Positions 35,557 through 43,622 of a stretch of 50,916 nt of DNA are shown one piece after another. How positions within the stretch are numbered: position 1 is the stretch's first letter; each line of letters begins with the position of its first letter. The notes beneath the pieces are model-generated. The model was not told the origin of the DNA and did no database searches. It saw only the letters and a list, made by a program, of their open reading frames with translations. A program made the position numbers and the translations under genes. Origin of the DNA: Clostridium bowmanii (GTDB taxonomy: Bacteria; Bacillota; Clostridia; Clostridiales; Clostridiaceae); contig NZ_JAHLDL010000035.1 of the NCBI RefSeq assembly GCF_018861315.1, forward strand, positions 1 through 50,916. The letters are read 5' to 3'.

Positions 35557-36804
35557 ATGAAAAAATCATTTAAATATATGAAAAATCTATGTTCTGTTAT
35601 TATTATATTAAGTATAGTAGGCAATCTTTCGGCTTGTAAATCTGAAAAAATTGCTAAAGAAAAAAAACTAAATATTTTTTTGGATATAAGTGATCAGTAT
35701 TCTTCCAATGTAATTAAGTTTTTAATTGAAGATTTTAAAAAAAACAATCCAGATGTTGAAATAAAATTAAATGATGCCTTAGGTAATAAAAGTAGTGATA
35801 TTATGGAAACAATTAATCTAGGTACAGAAATTGATGCGATTTTCACGAGTAGGAATACTTTAATAGAACTTACTAAAAAAGGAGTTTTAAGTGATTTGGA
35901 AAGTGCTTATGAAAAGAATTTTATTAGTGATAGATATTATGATGGTATGAGCTCTTATGGTAGAGTCGGAGATAAATTCTATGGTATAGGAGTTGTGCCC
36001 TATTCTATAGAACTACTATACAATAAAGCTTATTTAGAAAAATTACAAATATCTAATCCTAATAATTTAGAAGGATGGTTAAATGTTTTGAAACAAGTTA
36101 GTGCTAAGGGAATTAAGACCCCTATAGCACTAACAGATGATGTGGATGCTGGTGGATTTATATATTCGTTAACAGCTAATAAGGTTATAAATATTCATGA
36201 CCTTGAACACAGCTATGATAGTGGTGAAGAAGGTTATAAGAAGCTCAAAGATATGCAGAAAACATTCGACTCATTTAACACTTTAGTAAAAGATAGTGGA
36301 ATTACTGGGGATTCTTTTGAGGTGGGAAATGAACAAAGTATTAGCAACTTTAATAATGGCGAAATTCCACTGATGGCTTGTATTTCTTATTATAATTCTA
36401 AACTTAATGGACCCAATATGGGGATAATAGAAGATTATAATAACAATTCTAATTATGGTTCTAATGTGCCTATTATAATTAATTCTCTATTGTGTATTCC
36501 TATAAATGCAAAAAATGGAGATACTGCTAATGCTTTTATTAAATATATATATAGTGATGAGGTTCAAGCGAGAATTGCTCAGAGTGGAATTATAAGTGGA
36601 AATAAAATTGTAAATAACAGTGTAACTGGTATTGGAAAAATAATGGTTCAACATATGAACAAAGCTAATGATAATAGTATTCTTGTTTTATATAATTTAC
36701 CTGAAAAGATAAAAAACGGAGTATTATTAGCTATAAGAAAGATTTTAGATGGTGGTTATAACTCTAAAGAATGGGATGAATTATTAAAAAAAGCTTACAA
36801 GTAA
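35557..36804 (+). CDS. Extracellular solute-binding lipoprotein, family 1
   Basis: 415 aa. Lipobox LSAC with Cys27. Then the family 1 (sugar-type) binding protein pattern: KLNIFLDISDQYSSNVIKFLIEDFKKNNPDVEI (quoted in part), GTEIDAIFTSRNTLIELTKKGVLSDLES, GIGVVPYSIELLYNKAYLEKL, IPINAKNGDTANAFIKYIYSDEVQ. Normally delivers a substrate to an ABC transporter, but no permease or ATPase gene lies near. Divergent from the anchored protein gene, 113 bp away. Confidence 0.9.
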   Translation: MKKSFKYMKNLCSVIIILSIVGNLSACKSEKIAKEKKLNIFLDISDQYSSNVIKFLIEDFKKNNPDVEIKLNDALGNKSSDIMETINLGTEIDAIFTSRNTLIELTKKGVLSDLESAYEKNFISDRYYDGMSSYGRVGDKFYGIGVVPYSIELLYNKAYLEKLQISNPNNLEGWLNVLKQVSAKGIKTPIALTDDVDAGGFIYSLTANKVINIHDLEHSYDSGEEGYKKLKDMQKTFDSFNTLVKDSGITGDSFEVGNEQSISNFNNGEIPLMACISYYNSKLNGPNMGIIEDYNNNSNYGSNVPIIINSLLCIPINAKNGDTANAFIKYIYSDEVQARIAQSGIISGNKIVNNSVTGIGKIMVQHMNKANDNSILVLYNLPEKIKNGVLLAIRKILDGGYNSKEWDELLKKAYK

Positions 36805-36814
36805 ATTGTTCAAT

Positions 36815-36857
36815 AAAAAAAGGAAGTATAAAATTATATTTATACTTCCTTTTTTTA
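36815..36857. terminator. Bidirectional terminator
   Basis: AAAAAAAGGAAGTATAAA pairs with its complement over about 17 bp, with T-runs on both strands. Lies between the convergent binding-protein and PerR-type genes. Confidence 0.88.
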
Positions 36858-36863
36858 TTTCGT

Positions 36864-37274
36864 TTATTTTTGGCAATCTTTGCATAAACCATAAAAATAT
36901 ATTTTGCTTGCTAGAACCTCATAGTTAGTATATTGCTTTACGTCTTCATTTACATTTGAAAAACATATGCCTTCTATGTCATCAACTCTACCGCAACTCA
37001 TGCACTGTATGTGAGGGTGTGTACTCATGTTACCATCATATCTAAAGTTACCTTCACCTACATTAAGTTCTATTATTAATTCAACTTGTACAAGAGTCTT
37101 TAATGCCTTATAAATTGTAGCCAAACTCATAGTAGGATAAGTTGGTTGAAGAGCTTTGTAAATCACTTCTGCTGAAGGATGCTCTTTTGTGGATTTTAAA
37201 TATTTGTAAACTGCGATACGTTGAGGTGTTAGCTTTAATTTTTTCTCTCTAAAAATTGTAGTAATGTTCTCCAT
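36864..37274 (-). CDS. perR: PerR-type regulator of the Fur family
   Basis: 136 aa from ATG 37274 (GGATGGTG just upstream; an ATG at 37283 would add three residues). Winged helix LTPQRIAVYKYL ... TMSLATIYKALKTL. Regulatory metal residues of PerR are all there: His32 in EHPSAEV, Asp in RYDGN, HPH, and Asp in RVDDIE, with structural zinc Cys pairs CMSC and CKDC. The Asp in RYDGN favours PerR (peroxide sensing) over Fur or Zur. May bind the AT-rich palindrome-like site in its own promoter. Confidence 0.85.
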   Translation of the reverse strand: MENITTIFREKKLKLTPQRIAVYKYLKSTKEHPSAEVIYKALQPTYPTMSLATIYKALKTLVQVELIIELNVGEGNFRYDGNMSTHPHIQCMSCGRVDDIEGICFSNVNEDVKQYTNYEVLASKIYFYGLCKDCQK

Positions 37275-37302
37275 ATACACCATCCTATAATGTAATTATA
37301 TG

Positions 37303-37317
37303 TTATAAGACTTATTA
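37303..37317. promoter_or_regulatory. Weak PerR-box-like sequence
   Basis: TTATAAGACTTATTA fits the per box TTATAATNATTATAA at 12 of 15 positions, counting the free one, and lies about 30 bp upstream of the perR-type start. The AT-rich background makes chance matches likely. Confidence 0.3.
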
Positions 37318-37450
37318 TATAATAAAAGCTATTACTTGTCAAAACATATATTGTAAAGTATCTTAATTAAAATTAAAAATTTTATTTCATTTTAATTCAT
37401 TTATAGGATAAGTAACATATATTAGTTATATAGAGAGGAGGGCTGATATT

Positions 37451-38827
37451 TTGAAAAAAACCTACGTATTAGATACCAATGTTATTCTGTATTCACCCAG
37501 TGCTATATTATCTTTTGGAGAGAACGATGTAATAATACCTGAAGTGGTATTAGAAGAATTAGATAGTTTTAAAAAAGATAAAAGTGATTTAGGAGCTAAT
37601 GCCAGATATGCAGCTAGACTTATTGATAAACTTAGACCTCAGGGAAAATTAAATGAGGGTGTTGAGCTAGAAAATGGCGGAAGACTTAGGGTTGAAATGA
37701 ATCACTATGATACAAAAATTCCTCCTTCTTGGAGTAAAGAAAAGGCAGACAATAGAATATTACAGGTATGTAAGGGACTTAAAGAGCAAGGTGAAGATGT
37801 ATGGTTAATAACCAAAGATATATTCCAAAGAATTAAAGCAGATGCTGTAGATATTAATGTAGATGATTTTTATGAAAAATTTGTGCCTGAATATGACAAT
37901 CAGTATACAGGAAGAATTGAAGTATTTGTATCTTCCGAAAAGCTTCAGGAGTTTTTTAGTAAAAAAGTTTTACTGGCCAGTGCCTTACTTAATTATGATG
38001 AGAGTTCAGAAGAATATACCACACCGATTTTATACACAAACCAATTTTTAATAATTCATTCAATGGAAAACCCAAAACAAACTGCACTAGCTAGATACGA
38101 TGGTAAAAATATAGTACCACTTTACAGTAAGGAGAGTAAGCCACTTGGAGTAGTGCCAAGAAATGTAGGACAGAGATTTATGCTAGAAGCACTAAGCATG
38201 GATGCAATAAAAGCCCCCTTAGTAATTGTTAAGGGGCCTGCAGGAACTGCTAAAACATTATTTTCATTAGCGGTAGGGCTTCAAAAAATACTGCAAGATA
38301 ATAGTGAACACTACAGAAGAATTTTAGTTTGTAGACCTAATGTTACCATGGATGAGGATATAGGCTTTTTACCGGGTACGGAGCAAGAAAAAATATCGCC
38401 TTTTATGAGGCCAATATTTGACAATTTAGAAATACTCGTTGATTCTGATGAAAAGGAACGTTATAAAAATGAGAAAGAATTATTAGAAAAGATAAAAGAT
38501 TTATTTGATAGGAGAATTATAACCACCGAAGCTGTTGCTTACCTTAGAGGAAGGTCCATAGTTAAAAATTGGGTTATTATAGATGAGGCACAAAATTTGT
38601 CACCAAAACAGGTTAAAACAATAATAACTAGAGTTGGTGAAGGAACTAAGTTAATTCTTATAGGGGACCCAGAACAAATAGATCATCCTTTTCTTGATTC
38701 TAGATCAAATGGCTTGTGTTATGCTTCTGAAAAAATGAAGGGCAGTGAATTGTGTTATCAGGTAACTTTAAAATATGATGAATGCGAGAGATCACCCCTA
38801 GCCTATGAAGGTTCGAAAAAATTATAA
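37451..38827 (+). CDS. PIN-PhoH ATPase family protein
   Basis: 458 aa. N-terminal PIN nuclease-type domain (KTYVLDTNVILYSP, first acidic Asp near 8; VVLEELDSFKKD; ADNRILQVC), then a PhoH-like ATPase with Walker A VKGPAGTAKTLFS (about 260) and Walker B NWVIIDEAQNLSPKQ (about 375), SRSNG near the end. PhoH2-type fusions act on RNA, as a nuclease with helicase-like activity. Start TTG has GAGGAGGG 8 nt upstream. Monocistronic, with a strong terminator behind. Confidence 0.93.
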   Translation: MKKTYVLDTNVILYSPSAILSFGENDVIIPEVVLEELDSFKKDKSDLGANARYAARLIDKLRPQGKLNEGVELENGGRLRVEMNHYDTKIPPSWSKEKADNRILQVCKGLKEQGEDVWLITKDIFQRIKADAVDINVDDFYEKFVPEYDNQYTGRIEVFVSSEKLQEFFSKKVLLASALLNYDESSEEYTTPILYTNQFLIIHSMENPKQTALARYDGKNIVPLYSKESKPLGVVPRNVGQRFMLEALSMDAIKAPLVIVKGPAGTAKTLFSLAVGLQKILQDNSEHYRRILVCRPNVTMDEDIGFLPGTEQEKISPFMRPIFDNLEILVDSDEKERYKNEKELLEKIKDLFDRRIITTEAVAYLRGRSIVKNWVIIDEAQNLSPKQVKTIITRVGEGTKLILIGDPEQIDHPFLDSRSNGLCYASEKMKGSELCYQVTLKYDECERSPLAYEGSKKL

Positions 38828-38836
38828 ATATATTGA

Positions 38837-38884
38837 TTTTATACAAAAGAGAGCATAAGGAATTATGCTCTCTTTTGTATAAAA
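38837..38884. terminator. Terminator after the PhoH-like gene
   Basis: 22-bp perfect stem (38837-38858 with 38863-38884) with a 4-nt loop; the arms contain the A- and T-runs. Confidence 0.85.
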
Positions 38885-38993
38885 TTATAGTATTAGCAAT
38901 TATATTCACAGAAATTACATTAAAATTTTGTTTTAATATGTATAGTTTTAATGTACAATAGGATAGAACATAATAAGAAGAGGGATGGGAAGT

Positions 38994-40025
38994 ATGAGGA
39001 AACTGAAAAAAACTAGAAGAACTAAAAAAACAAAAAAACGTACAAGCACGCTTGTTATATTATTTATTGTATTTGAACTTGTTTTTACAGCGGTTACAGG
39101 CCCATATATGCTTTATTATGGTCCATTTAAAAATGCAAAGACTACAGTGGTAGGTGCAGCCATGACTACTCTTACATTACAATGGCTAGCGAAAGCATTT
39201 TTATCCGATGATAAAATAAAAGAAATTTTGAAGGGTCAATCGGTGGAAACTATAGCTCAAGCTAACCTAGATGACAAAACGTCAGGGGTAAAGGTAGAAA
39301 ATAAAGATGATGATAGCATTGAAAGATATGACATAAAAGGTAAAAAATATAAAGGATACGTATTAATAATTAGTGATCCAACTAGGATTAAAGTTGGTTA
39401 TAGTAGCAAATTGGGCAAGGAAGGCGAACTGACCAGTGAAATAGCAAAAGCTAATAATGCTGTTGCGGCCATTAATGGTGGTGCGTTTACAGACAAAGCT
39501 GCTGATGTGGAATGGGCAGGAACGGGAGCAAATCCAACAGGAATTATAATGTCAGGTGGAAAGTCTATTTTTACTGACATAAAAGATGAAGATAAAAGAA
39601 TAGAGGTTGTTGCATTAACTAAAGAGGGAAAGTTGTTAGTTGGTCTCCACAGCATTACAGAAATGAAAAAAGTTGGGGTAGCTGAAGCATTATCATTTGG
39701 TCCAGCTATGATAGTTAATGGAAAGAAACTGATAAATAATAATAGTGATGGAGCTATGGGCATAGCACCTAGGACAGCTATTGCACAGAGGCAAGATGGA
39801 GCAATAATATTATTAGTTATTGATGGTAGACAAGTAAATAGTATAGGGGCTACTTTAAGAGAGGTACAAGACGTATTGTATGATGAATATGGAGCTTATA
39901 ATGCTACTAACTTAGATGGAGGTTCTTCTTCTACTATGTTTTATAATGATGAAGTTATAAACAATCCTAGCGACAGTTTAGGAGAGAGAGCAATACCTTC
40001 AATTATGTATGTGGAGAGTAGATAA
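38994..40025 (+). CDS. Phosphodiester glycosidase (NAGPA/DUF2233) family, membrane anchored
   Basis: 343 aa from ATG 38994; ATG 38985 sits almost on its own ribosome binding site. Very basic N-terminus (KLKKTRRTKKTKKRT), one membrane segment (about 20-42), then the NAGPA-type domain: AAINGGAF, GPAMIVNGKK, MGIAPRTAIAQRQDGAIILLVIDGRQ (in part), ATNLDGGSSSTMF near the end. The catalytic folding motifs NGGAF and NLDGGSS are intact. Probably removes sugar from phosphodiester-linked glycans outside the cell. Cotranscribed with the next gene. Confidence 0.9.
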   Translation: MRKLKKTRRTKKTKKRTSTLVILFIVFELVFTAVTGPYMLYYGPFKNAKTTVVGAAMTTLTLQWLAKAFLSDDKIKEILKGQSVETIAQANLDDKTSGVKVENKDDDSIERYDIKGKKYKGYVLIISDPTRIKVGYSSKLGKEGELTSEIAKANNAVAAINGGAFTDKAADVEWAGTGANPTGIIMSGGKSIFTDIKDEDKRIEVVALTKEGKLLVGLHSITEMKKVGVAEALSFGPAMIVNGKKLINNNSDGAMGIAPRTAIAQRQDGAIILLVIDGRQVNSIGATLREVQDVLYDEYGAYNATNLDGGSSSTMFYNDEVINNPSDSLGERAIPSIMYVESR

Positions 40026-40055
40026 TTAATATTTTAAATTAAAGGAGAAAGCATT

Positions 40056-41084
40056 ATGAAATGGAAGAAAAGAATATTTATATGGATAGTAGTGTCTTTA
40101 TCTTTACAATGTTTAGTCCTCTTTTATGTGGATCGTTATTTTTTAGCTACTGATTCAAAGGTGGATTCAAAAAAGGTTGAGCCAAATGAAACAGAAAAAA
40201 TAAAAAACATTGATATTACTGTTCCAGCAAGTGCAGAGAATATATTAGTGTCCTATGATGCTAAATATTTATCTTATTATGAGAATGAAAAATTAAAAAT
40301 TGTTAACTGTAAGGATGGAACTATAAAGGATATATCTGTAGATGATGGTTGTACAATTTCTTTTTCCAAATGGCTTCCAGATAGAAATAGAATGCTTTTG
40401 GTAGAGAAAAAGAGCTATGATGAGTCTAGTAATTTAGTATTATATCATTATGATGTGTCAAAAGGTGAAAAAGTAAAGATTAAAGATTTAGCTTGGGCTA
40501 ACACGAAATCCGAAGTAGAAGATATTCAATTAGCAACATTAACAGGAGTTATTTACGTAAAAGTTTCAAGTGAGGGTGAGAGAAGTAGCATATACAGAAT
40601 TGACAGAATGGGAGGTATGACAAAAGCTGATACAATTCCTAATTTTGTGAGTAATATCTCTGTGTTACGCCATGAAGATCAATTAATATACGAGGGCTCG
40701 GTTTATAATAAAATATATGCTACGGGTAGAGAAAGTTCTATAACTGTAGAAGGTGTGGACAAGCTAACACTACTTGGCGATGATGATAACGACAATGTGT
40801 ATCTTGGAGAATTAAAAGATAAATTAATAAGCAAAATTTATTATGGTAAAACAGCAGATGGCACTGAAGACTGGAAAATGATTGAATTACAACAACCTAC
40901 TGCTATAAAAGATTTATATGTTTCGTCAGATGGTAAAATGTATAAAAATGATTCACTTAAGGGTGTATTAAAGGAAATTAGTTCTGGAACTGAAACTAGC
41001 TATGAAGGAAAATTATTGCAGTTATATACTAAAGGATTAGTATCTTTAGTAAATAATAAAATATCTTTTGTTCCTTTTAAGTAG
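40056..41084 (+). CDS. Membrane-anchored extracellular protein, possible beta-propeller
   Basis: 342 aa. One membrane segment (about 8-26) after MKWKKR, a short Lys/Glu linker, then repeating beta-like blocks each with Tyr/Asp and turns: ILVSYDAKYLSYYENEKLKIVNCKDG, ISFSKWLPDRNRMLLVEKKSYDESSNLVLYHYDVSKG, SSIYRIDRMGG (quoted in part). The SFSKWLPDRNRMLLVE block recalls propeller blades of TolB/DPP-like folds. No catalytic motif is seen. It lies 30 nt behind the glycosidase gene and may be its partner in the envelope. Confidence 0.8.
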   Translation: MKWKKRIFIWIVVSLSLQCLVLFYVDRYFLATDSKVDSKKVEPNETEKIKNIDITVPASAENILVSYDAKYLSYYENEKLKIVNCKDGTIKDISVDDGCTISFSKWLPDRNRMLLVEKKSYDESSNLVLYHYDVSKGEKVKIKDLAWANTKSEVEDIQLATLTGVIYVKVSSEGERSSIYRIDRMGGMTKADTIPNFVSNISVLRHEDQLIYEGSVYNKIYATGRESSITVEGVDKLTLLGDDDNDNVYLGELKDKLISKIYYGKTADGTEDWKMIELQQPTAIKDLYVSSDGKMYKNDSLKGVLKEISSGTETSYEGKLLQLYTKGLVSLVNNKISFVPFK

Positions 41085-41086
41085 AT

Positions 41087-41171
41087 AGGTATACTAAGTA
41101 AGTAGGTACATTAAGTAAGTGTGTACATTAAGTAAGTAGATATACTAAGTAAATAGTTGCATTTAAATAAG
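41087..41171. repeat. 17-bp tandem repeat, five units
   Basis: Units at 41087, 41104, 41121, 41138 and 41155, consensus aggtacattaagtaagt, becoming more divergent to the right. Begins 2 nt after the stop of the preceding gene. Confidence 0.85.
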
Positions 41172-41185
41172 TTATTGTAATTTTA

Positions 41186-41210
41186 AACTATGCCTTAGGC
41201 ATGGTTTTTT
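41186..41210 (+). terminator. Terminator after the anchored protein gene
   Basis: AACTATGCC tta GGCATGGTT with one G-U pair, then TTTTTT. The following gap up to 41559 contains short repeats (ttaatagaagtat twice near 41335-41360; ataaatatataagt twice near 41369-41395) and the promoter below, no gene. Confidence 0.8.
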
Positions 41211-41446
41211 ATTATAATATGTAATGCCTATAGGTATTACATACTTACAATCATCACATAATTATAAGTAAATTTAATAGCTTCATTTAACCAGGGCATA
41301 ATATTGTTTACAAAAATATGTAAATAGGAATATCTTAATAGAAGTATGTTAATAGAAGTATATATGTATAAATATATAAGTATAAATATATAAGTGAAAT
41401 TATATTTATATGTTTTGAAAATATTGGATTAAAAGTAAAAAAACTT

Positions 41447-41455
41447 TGCTATAAT
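41447..41455 (+). promoter_or_regulatory. Extended -10 promoter before the site-2 protease gene
   Basis: TGCTATAAT (41447-41455) is an extended -10 element; no good -35 lies at 17 bp, which extended -10 promoters can do without. About 105 bp upstream of the TTG start. Confidence 0.5.
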
Positions 41456-41559
41456 AGATATATTAAACATCTAAAAAATAACAAGTTAAAGATGCCTAAC
41501 AAGTTAAGTAACAATTAGATATTGCTATTTATCTTGTAGGAATATAAGGAGAGATAAAT

Positions 41560-42213
41560 TTGGATACTGAACAACTAAAAATATTATATAAGATTTTAAT
41601 GATACCAGCAATTTTAATAGCATTTACTTTTCATGAGTATGCACATGCTATCACAGCAGACAGGTTAGGAGATAAAACACCTAGATTTCAAGGGAGACTT
41701 ACACTAAACCCTATTGCTCATATAGATCTAATGGGATTTATTTTGATTTTGATAGTAGGATTTGGGTGGGCAAAACCTGTTCAGACAAATCCTAGTGCCT
41801 ATAAAAATTATTATAAAGATGACTTGAAGGTTTCTGCTGCAGGGCCAATTGCAAATTTGATTATTGGTATTGTATTTGCAATTTTTCTTGTGTTATTTGA
41901 AAAGTTTTCACCGATTACCGGTGAATTAGGTAAAATAATACAGGCAATACTAGAAATTACAGGGTCCTTAAATTGTGTGTTATTTTTTCTTAACTTAGTT
42001 CCAATACCAGGGTTTGATGGATTCCACATAGTTAGAGATTTGTTTCCAAAGTTTTTTTACAATTTATCAGATTCGCTTACTAGGTATCAATTCTTAATAT
42101 TTATGGTTCTATTATTACCTATAGTTGGTGGTCAATCAATTTTCTATTACATTGTACACGTCCCAGGTACGTTGCTATTTTATTTCTTTACAAATATTGT
42201 AGCAATGGTTTAA
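41560..42213 (+). CDS. Site-2 protease family protein (peptidase M50)
   Basis: 217 aa, mostly membrane. Zinc motif HEYAH (about 25-29) in the first membrane helix, LTLNPIAHIDLMG, and the second metal site in NLVPIPGFDGFHI (about 146-158; NPxPG-D type). This is the short, PDZ-free M50 group common in Firmicutes. Its substrate is unknown. Start TTG has AAGGAGAG upstream. Confidence 0.93.
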   Translation: MDTEQLKILYKILMIPAILIAFTFHEYAHAITADRLGDKTPRFQGRLTLNPIAHIDLMGFILILIVGFGWAKPVQTNPSAYKNYYKDDLKVSAAGPIANLIIGIVFAIFLVLFEKFSPITGELGKIIQAILEITGSLNCVLFFLNLVPIPGFDGFHIVRDLFPKFFYNLSDSLTRYQFLIFMVLLLPIVGGQSIFYYIVHVPGTLLFYFFTNIVAMV

Positions 42214-42259
42214 ATGGACCGATAGATTATTATTTGATGAATTTTAATAGATGGCATAG

Positions 42260-42367
42260 CTCCAAGAAAGAAATAAGATAGCCCAGCTAACACTTGGTAA
42301 TATTGGACATGTGTTTGCTGGAGGTATTATGCTACTAGAGGAGGTTAAACTTTTACGGCACTATTAA
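42260..42367 (+). pseudogene. Possible short coding remnant
   Basis: An open frame of 35 codons without start, ending AQLTLGNIGHVFAGGIMLL...HY and a stop at 42365, looks protein-like within the gap 42214-42625 and is interrupted upstream by TAG at 42257. I cannot name the parent protein. May be chance. Confidence 0.25.
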
Positions 42368-42377
42368 CGTGATAAGT

Positions 42378-42470
42378 GCGGGGTAAGCTGGACAAGCTGG
42401 ACAAGCTGCGGGGTAAGCTGGACAAGCTGGACAAGCTGGACAAGCTGGCAAGCTGGGGACAGTTAGCAAC
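42378..42470 (+). repeat. Nested 30-bp/9-bp tandem repeats ending in a GGGGACAGTTAGCAAC motif
   Basis: A 30-bp unit is duplicated exactly (42378-42407, 42408-42437). Inside it, and beyond, aagctggac repeats every 9 bp. The last partial unit (aagctg) runs straight into GGGGACAGTTAGCAAC (42455-42470), the motif shared with 47987-48245, 49552 and the array after 50680. Confidence 0.88.
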
Positions 42471-42625
42471 TAATGTGTATATGTATCAAGACAAGGCATC
42501 AAAAGTAATAGTTAAAATCTAAAACATTAAAGTTTGTTTAGATGAATTCCTGTGATATAATAAAGGGAATTTCAGAAGAATTATGTAGTAATTTTTTTAA
42601 TATGTAAATATAAGGAGAAAAATAT

Positions 42626-43291
42626 ATGCGCCTAAGAAAAAAATATTGGGCTAGGCCGGAACTTGAGGCTAGCCATATTGTAGTAACAGACCATTATGCT
42701 CATAAAGGAAAATGGAATGTGGAATTTAAGAATAATAATGAAATACATCTAGAACTAGGCTGTGGTAAAGGTGGCTTTATATCAGAAAGGTCTAAGCAGA
42801 ATCAAGATATTAACTTTGTAGGTATAGATTTAAAAGATGAGGTTCTAGTATTTGCCCTTAGAAAAGTTCTACAAGTAAGGGAAGTTAAAGGGACAGAAGA
42901 TTTAAATGTAAGGCTTATGCCTCTAAATATTATGCTTATTGATGATGTTTTTGCAGAGGACGAGATAAGCAGGATTTATATAAATTTCTGTAATCCTTGG
43001 CCAAAGGAAAGACATAACAAAAGAAGATTAACTCACACTAAATCTTTAATAAATTACAAGAAATTCTTAAAGCCTGGCTCTGAAGTTTGGTTCAAAACAG
43101 ATGATACAGAGTTATTTGAAGACTCAATAGAGTATTTCAAAGAATGTGGTTTTGAAATATTATTCTTGACTTATGATTTGCATAATAGTGACTTTAAAGA
43201 GAATGTAGTAACAGAATACGAAGCTAAATTTGCAGAACTAGGCATGAAGGCCATGTTTTTGAGAGCTAAACTAATTGTAGACAATAAATAA
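42626..43291 (+). CDS. trmB: tRNA (guanine-N7)-methyltransferase
   Basis: 221 aa. SAM site [12 protein letters not shown] (about 41-52), the family motif [18 protein letters not shown] (about 124-141), and [12 protein letters not shown]. Modifies G46 of tRNAs. ATG start with AAGGAGA 7 nt upstream. Single gene; a TATAAT at 42556-42561 is its likely -10 box. Confidence 0.97.
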   Translation: MRLRKKYWARPELEASHIVVTDHYAHKGKWNVEFKNNNEIHLELGCGKGGFISERSKQNQDINFVGIDLKDEVLVFALRKVLQVREVKGTEDLNVRLMPLNIMLIDDVFAEDEISRIYINFCNPWPKERHNKRRLTHTKSLINYKKFLKPGSEVWFKTDDTELFEDSIEYFKECGFEILFLTYDLHNSDFKENVVTEYEAKFAELGMKAMFLRAKLIVDNK

Positions 43292-43343
43292 AGCAAGCTA
43301 TATTACTGAGAGCATTAAAGAAAGTTATTTAGTACTTAAGAAC

Positions 43344-43363
43344 CCCATGCATTTATGCGTGGG
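43344..43363. repeat. Hairpin CCCATGC/GCGTGGG resembling IS200/IS605 ends
   Basis: 7-bp stem with one G-U and a 6-nt loop, flanked by gaaccc and agtttca. Right-end hairpins of IS200/IS605 elements often look like this, but no transposase lies here. The gap 43292-43622 otherwise holds the next terminator. Confidence 0.4.
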
Positions 43364-43396
43364 AGTTTCAGAAAACATAAATATAGTTATAAACAG

Positions 43397-43449
43397 AATT
43401 GTCCACACTAGACCCATAAAATTTGGGATTAGTGTGGACAATTTTTTTT
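43397..43449 (+). terminator. Strong terminator after trmB
   Basis: AATTGTCCACACTA pairs with TAGTGTGGACAATT, with an inner CCCA/TGGG stem, then eight T. Confidence 0.88.
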
Positions 43450-43622
43450 GAAGCCGCATTTTATATTAGTATTAATTTTGGTCCAATTAAATAGAATTAA
43501 AGATTTAGCATTTTCTTTACAGAGTAGTTTTTATTTTATGATCAATTAATTGGAATAGTAACCAGTTTAAGGTAATATAATAGTCTAGAGTTTGTAAATA
43601 TTAATAGCTAGGAGTTGAGCAT

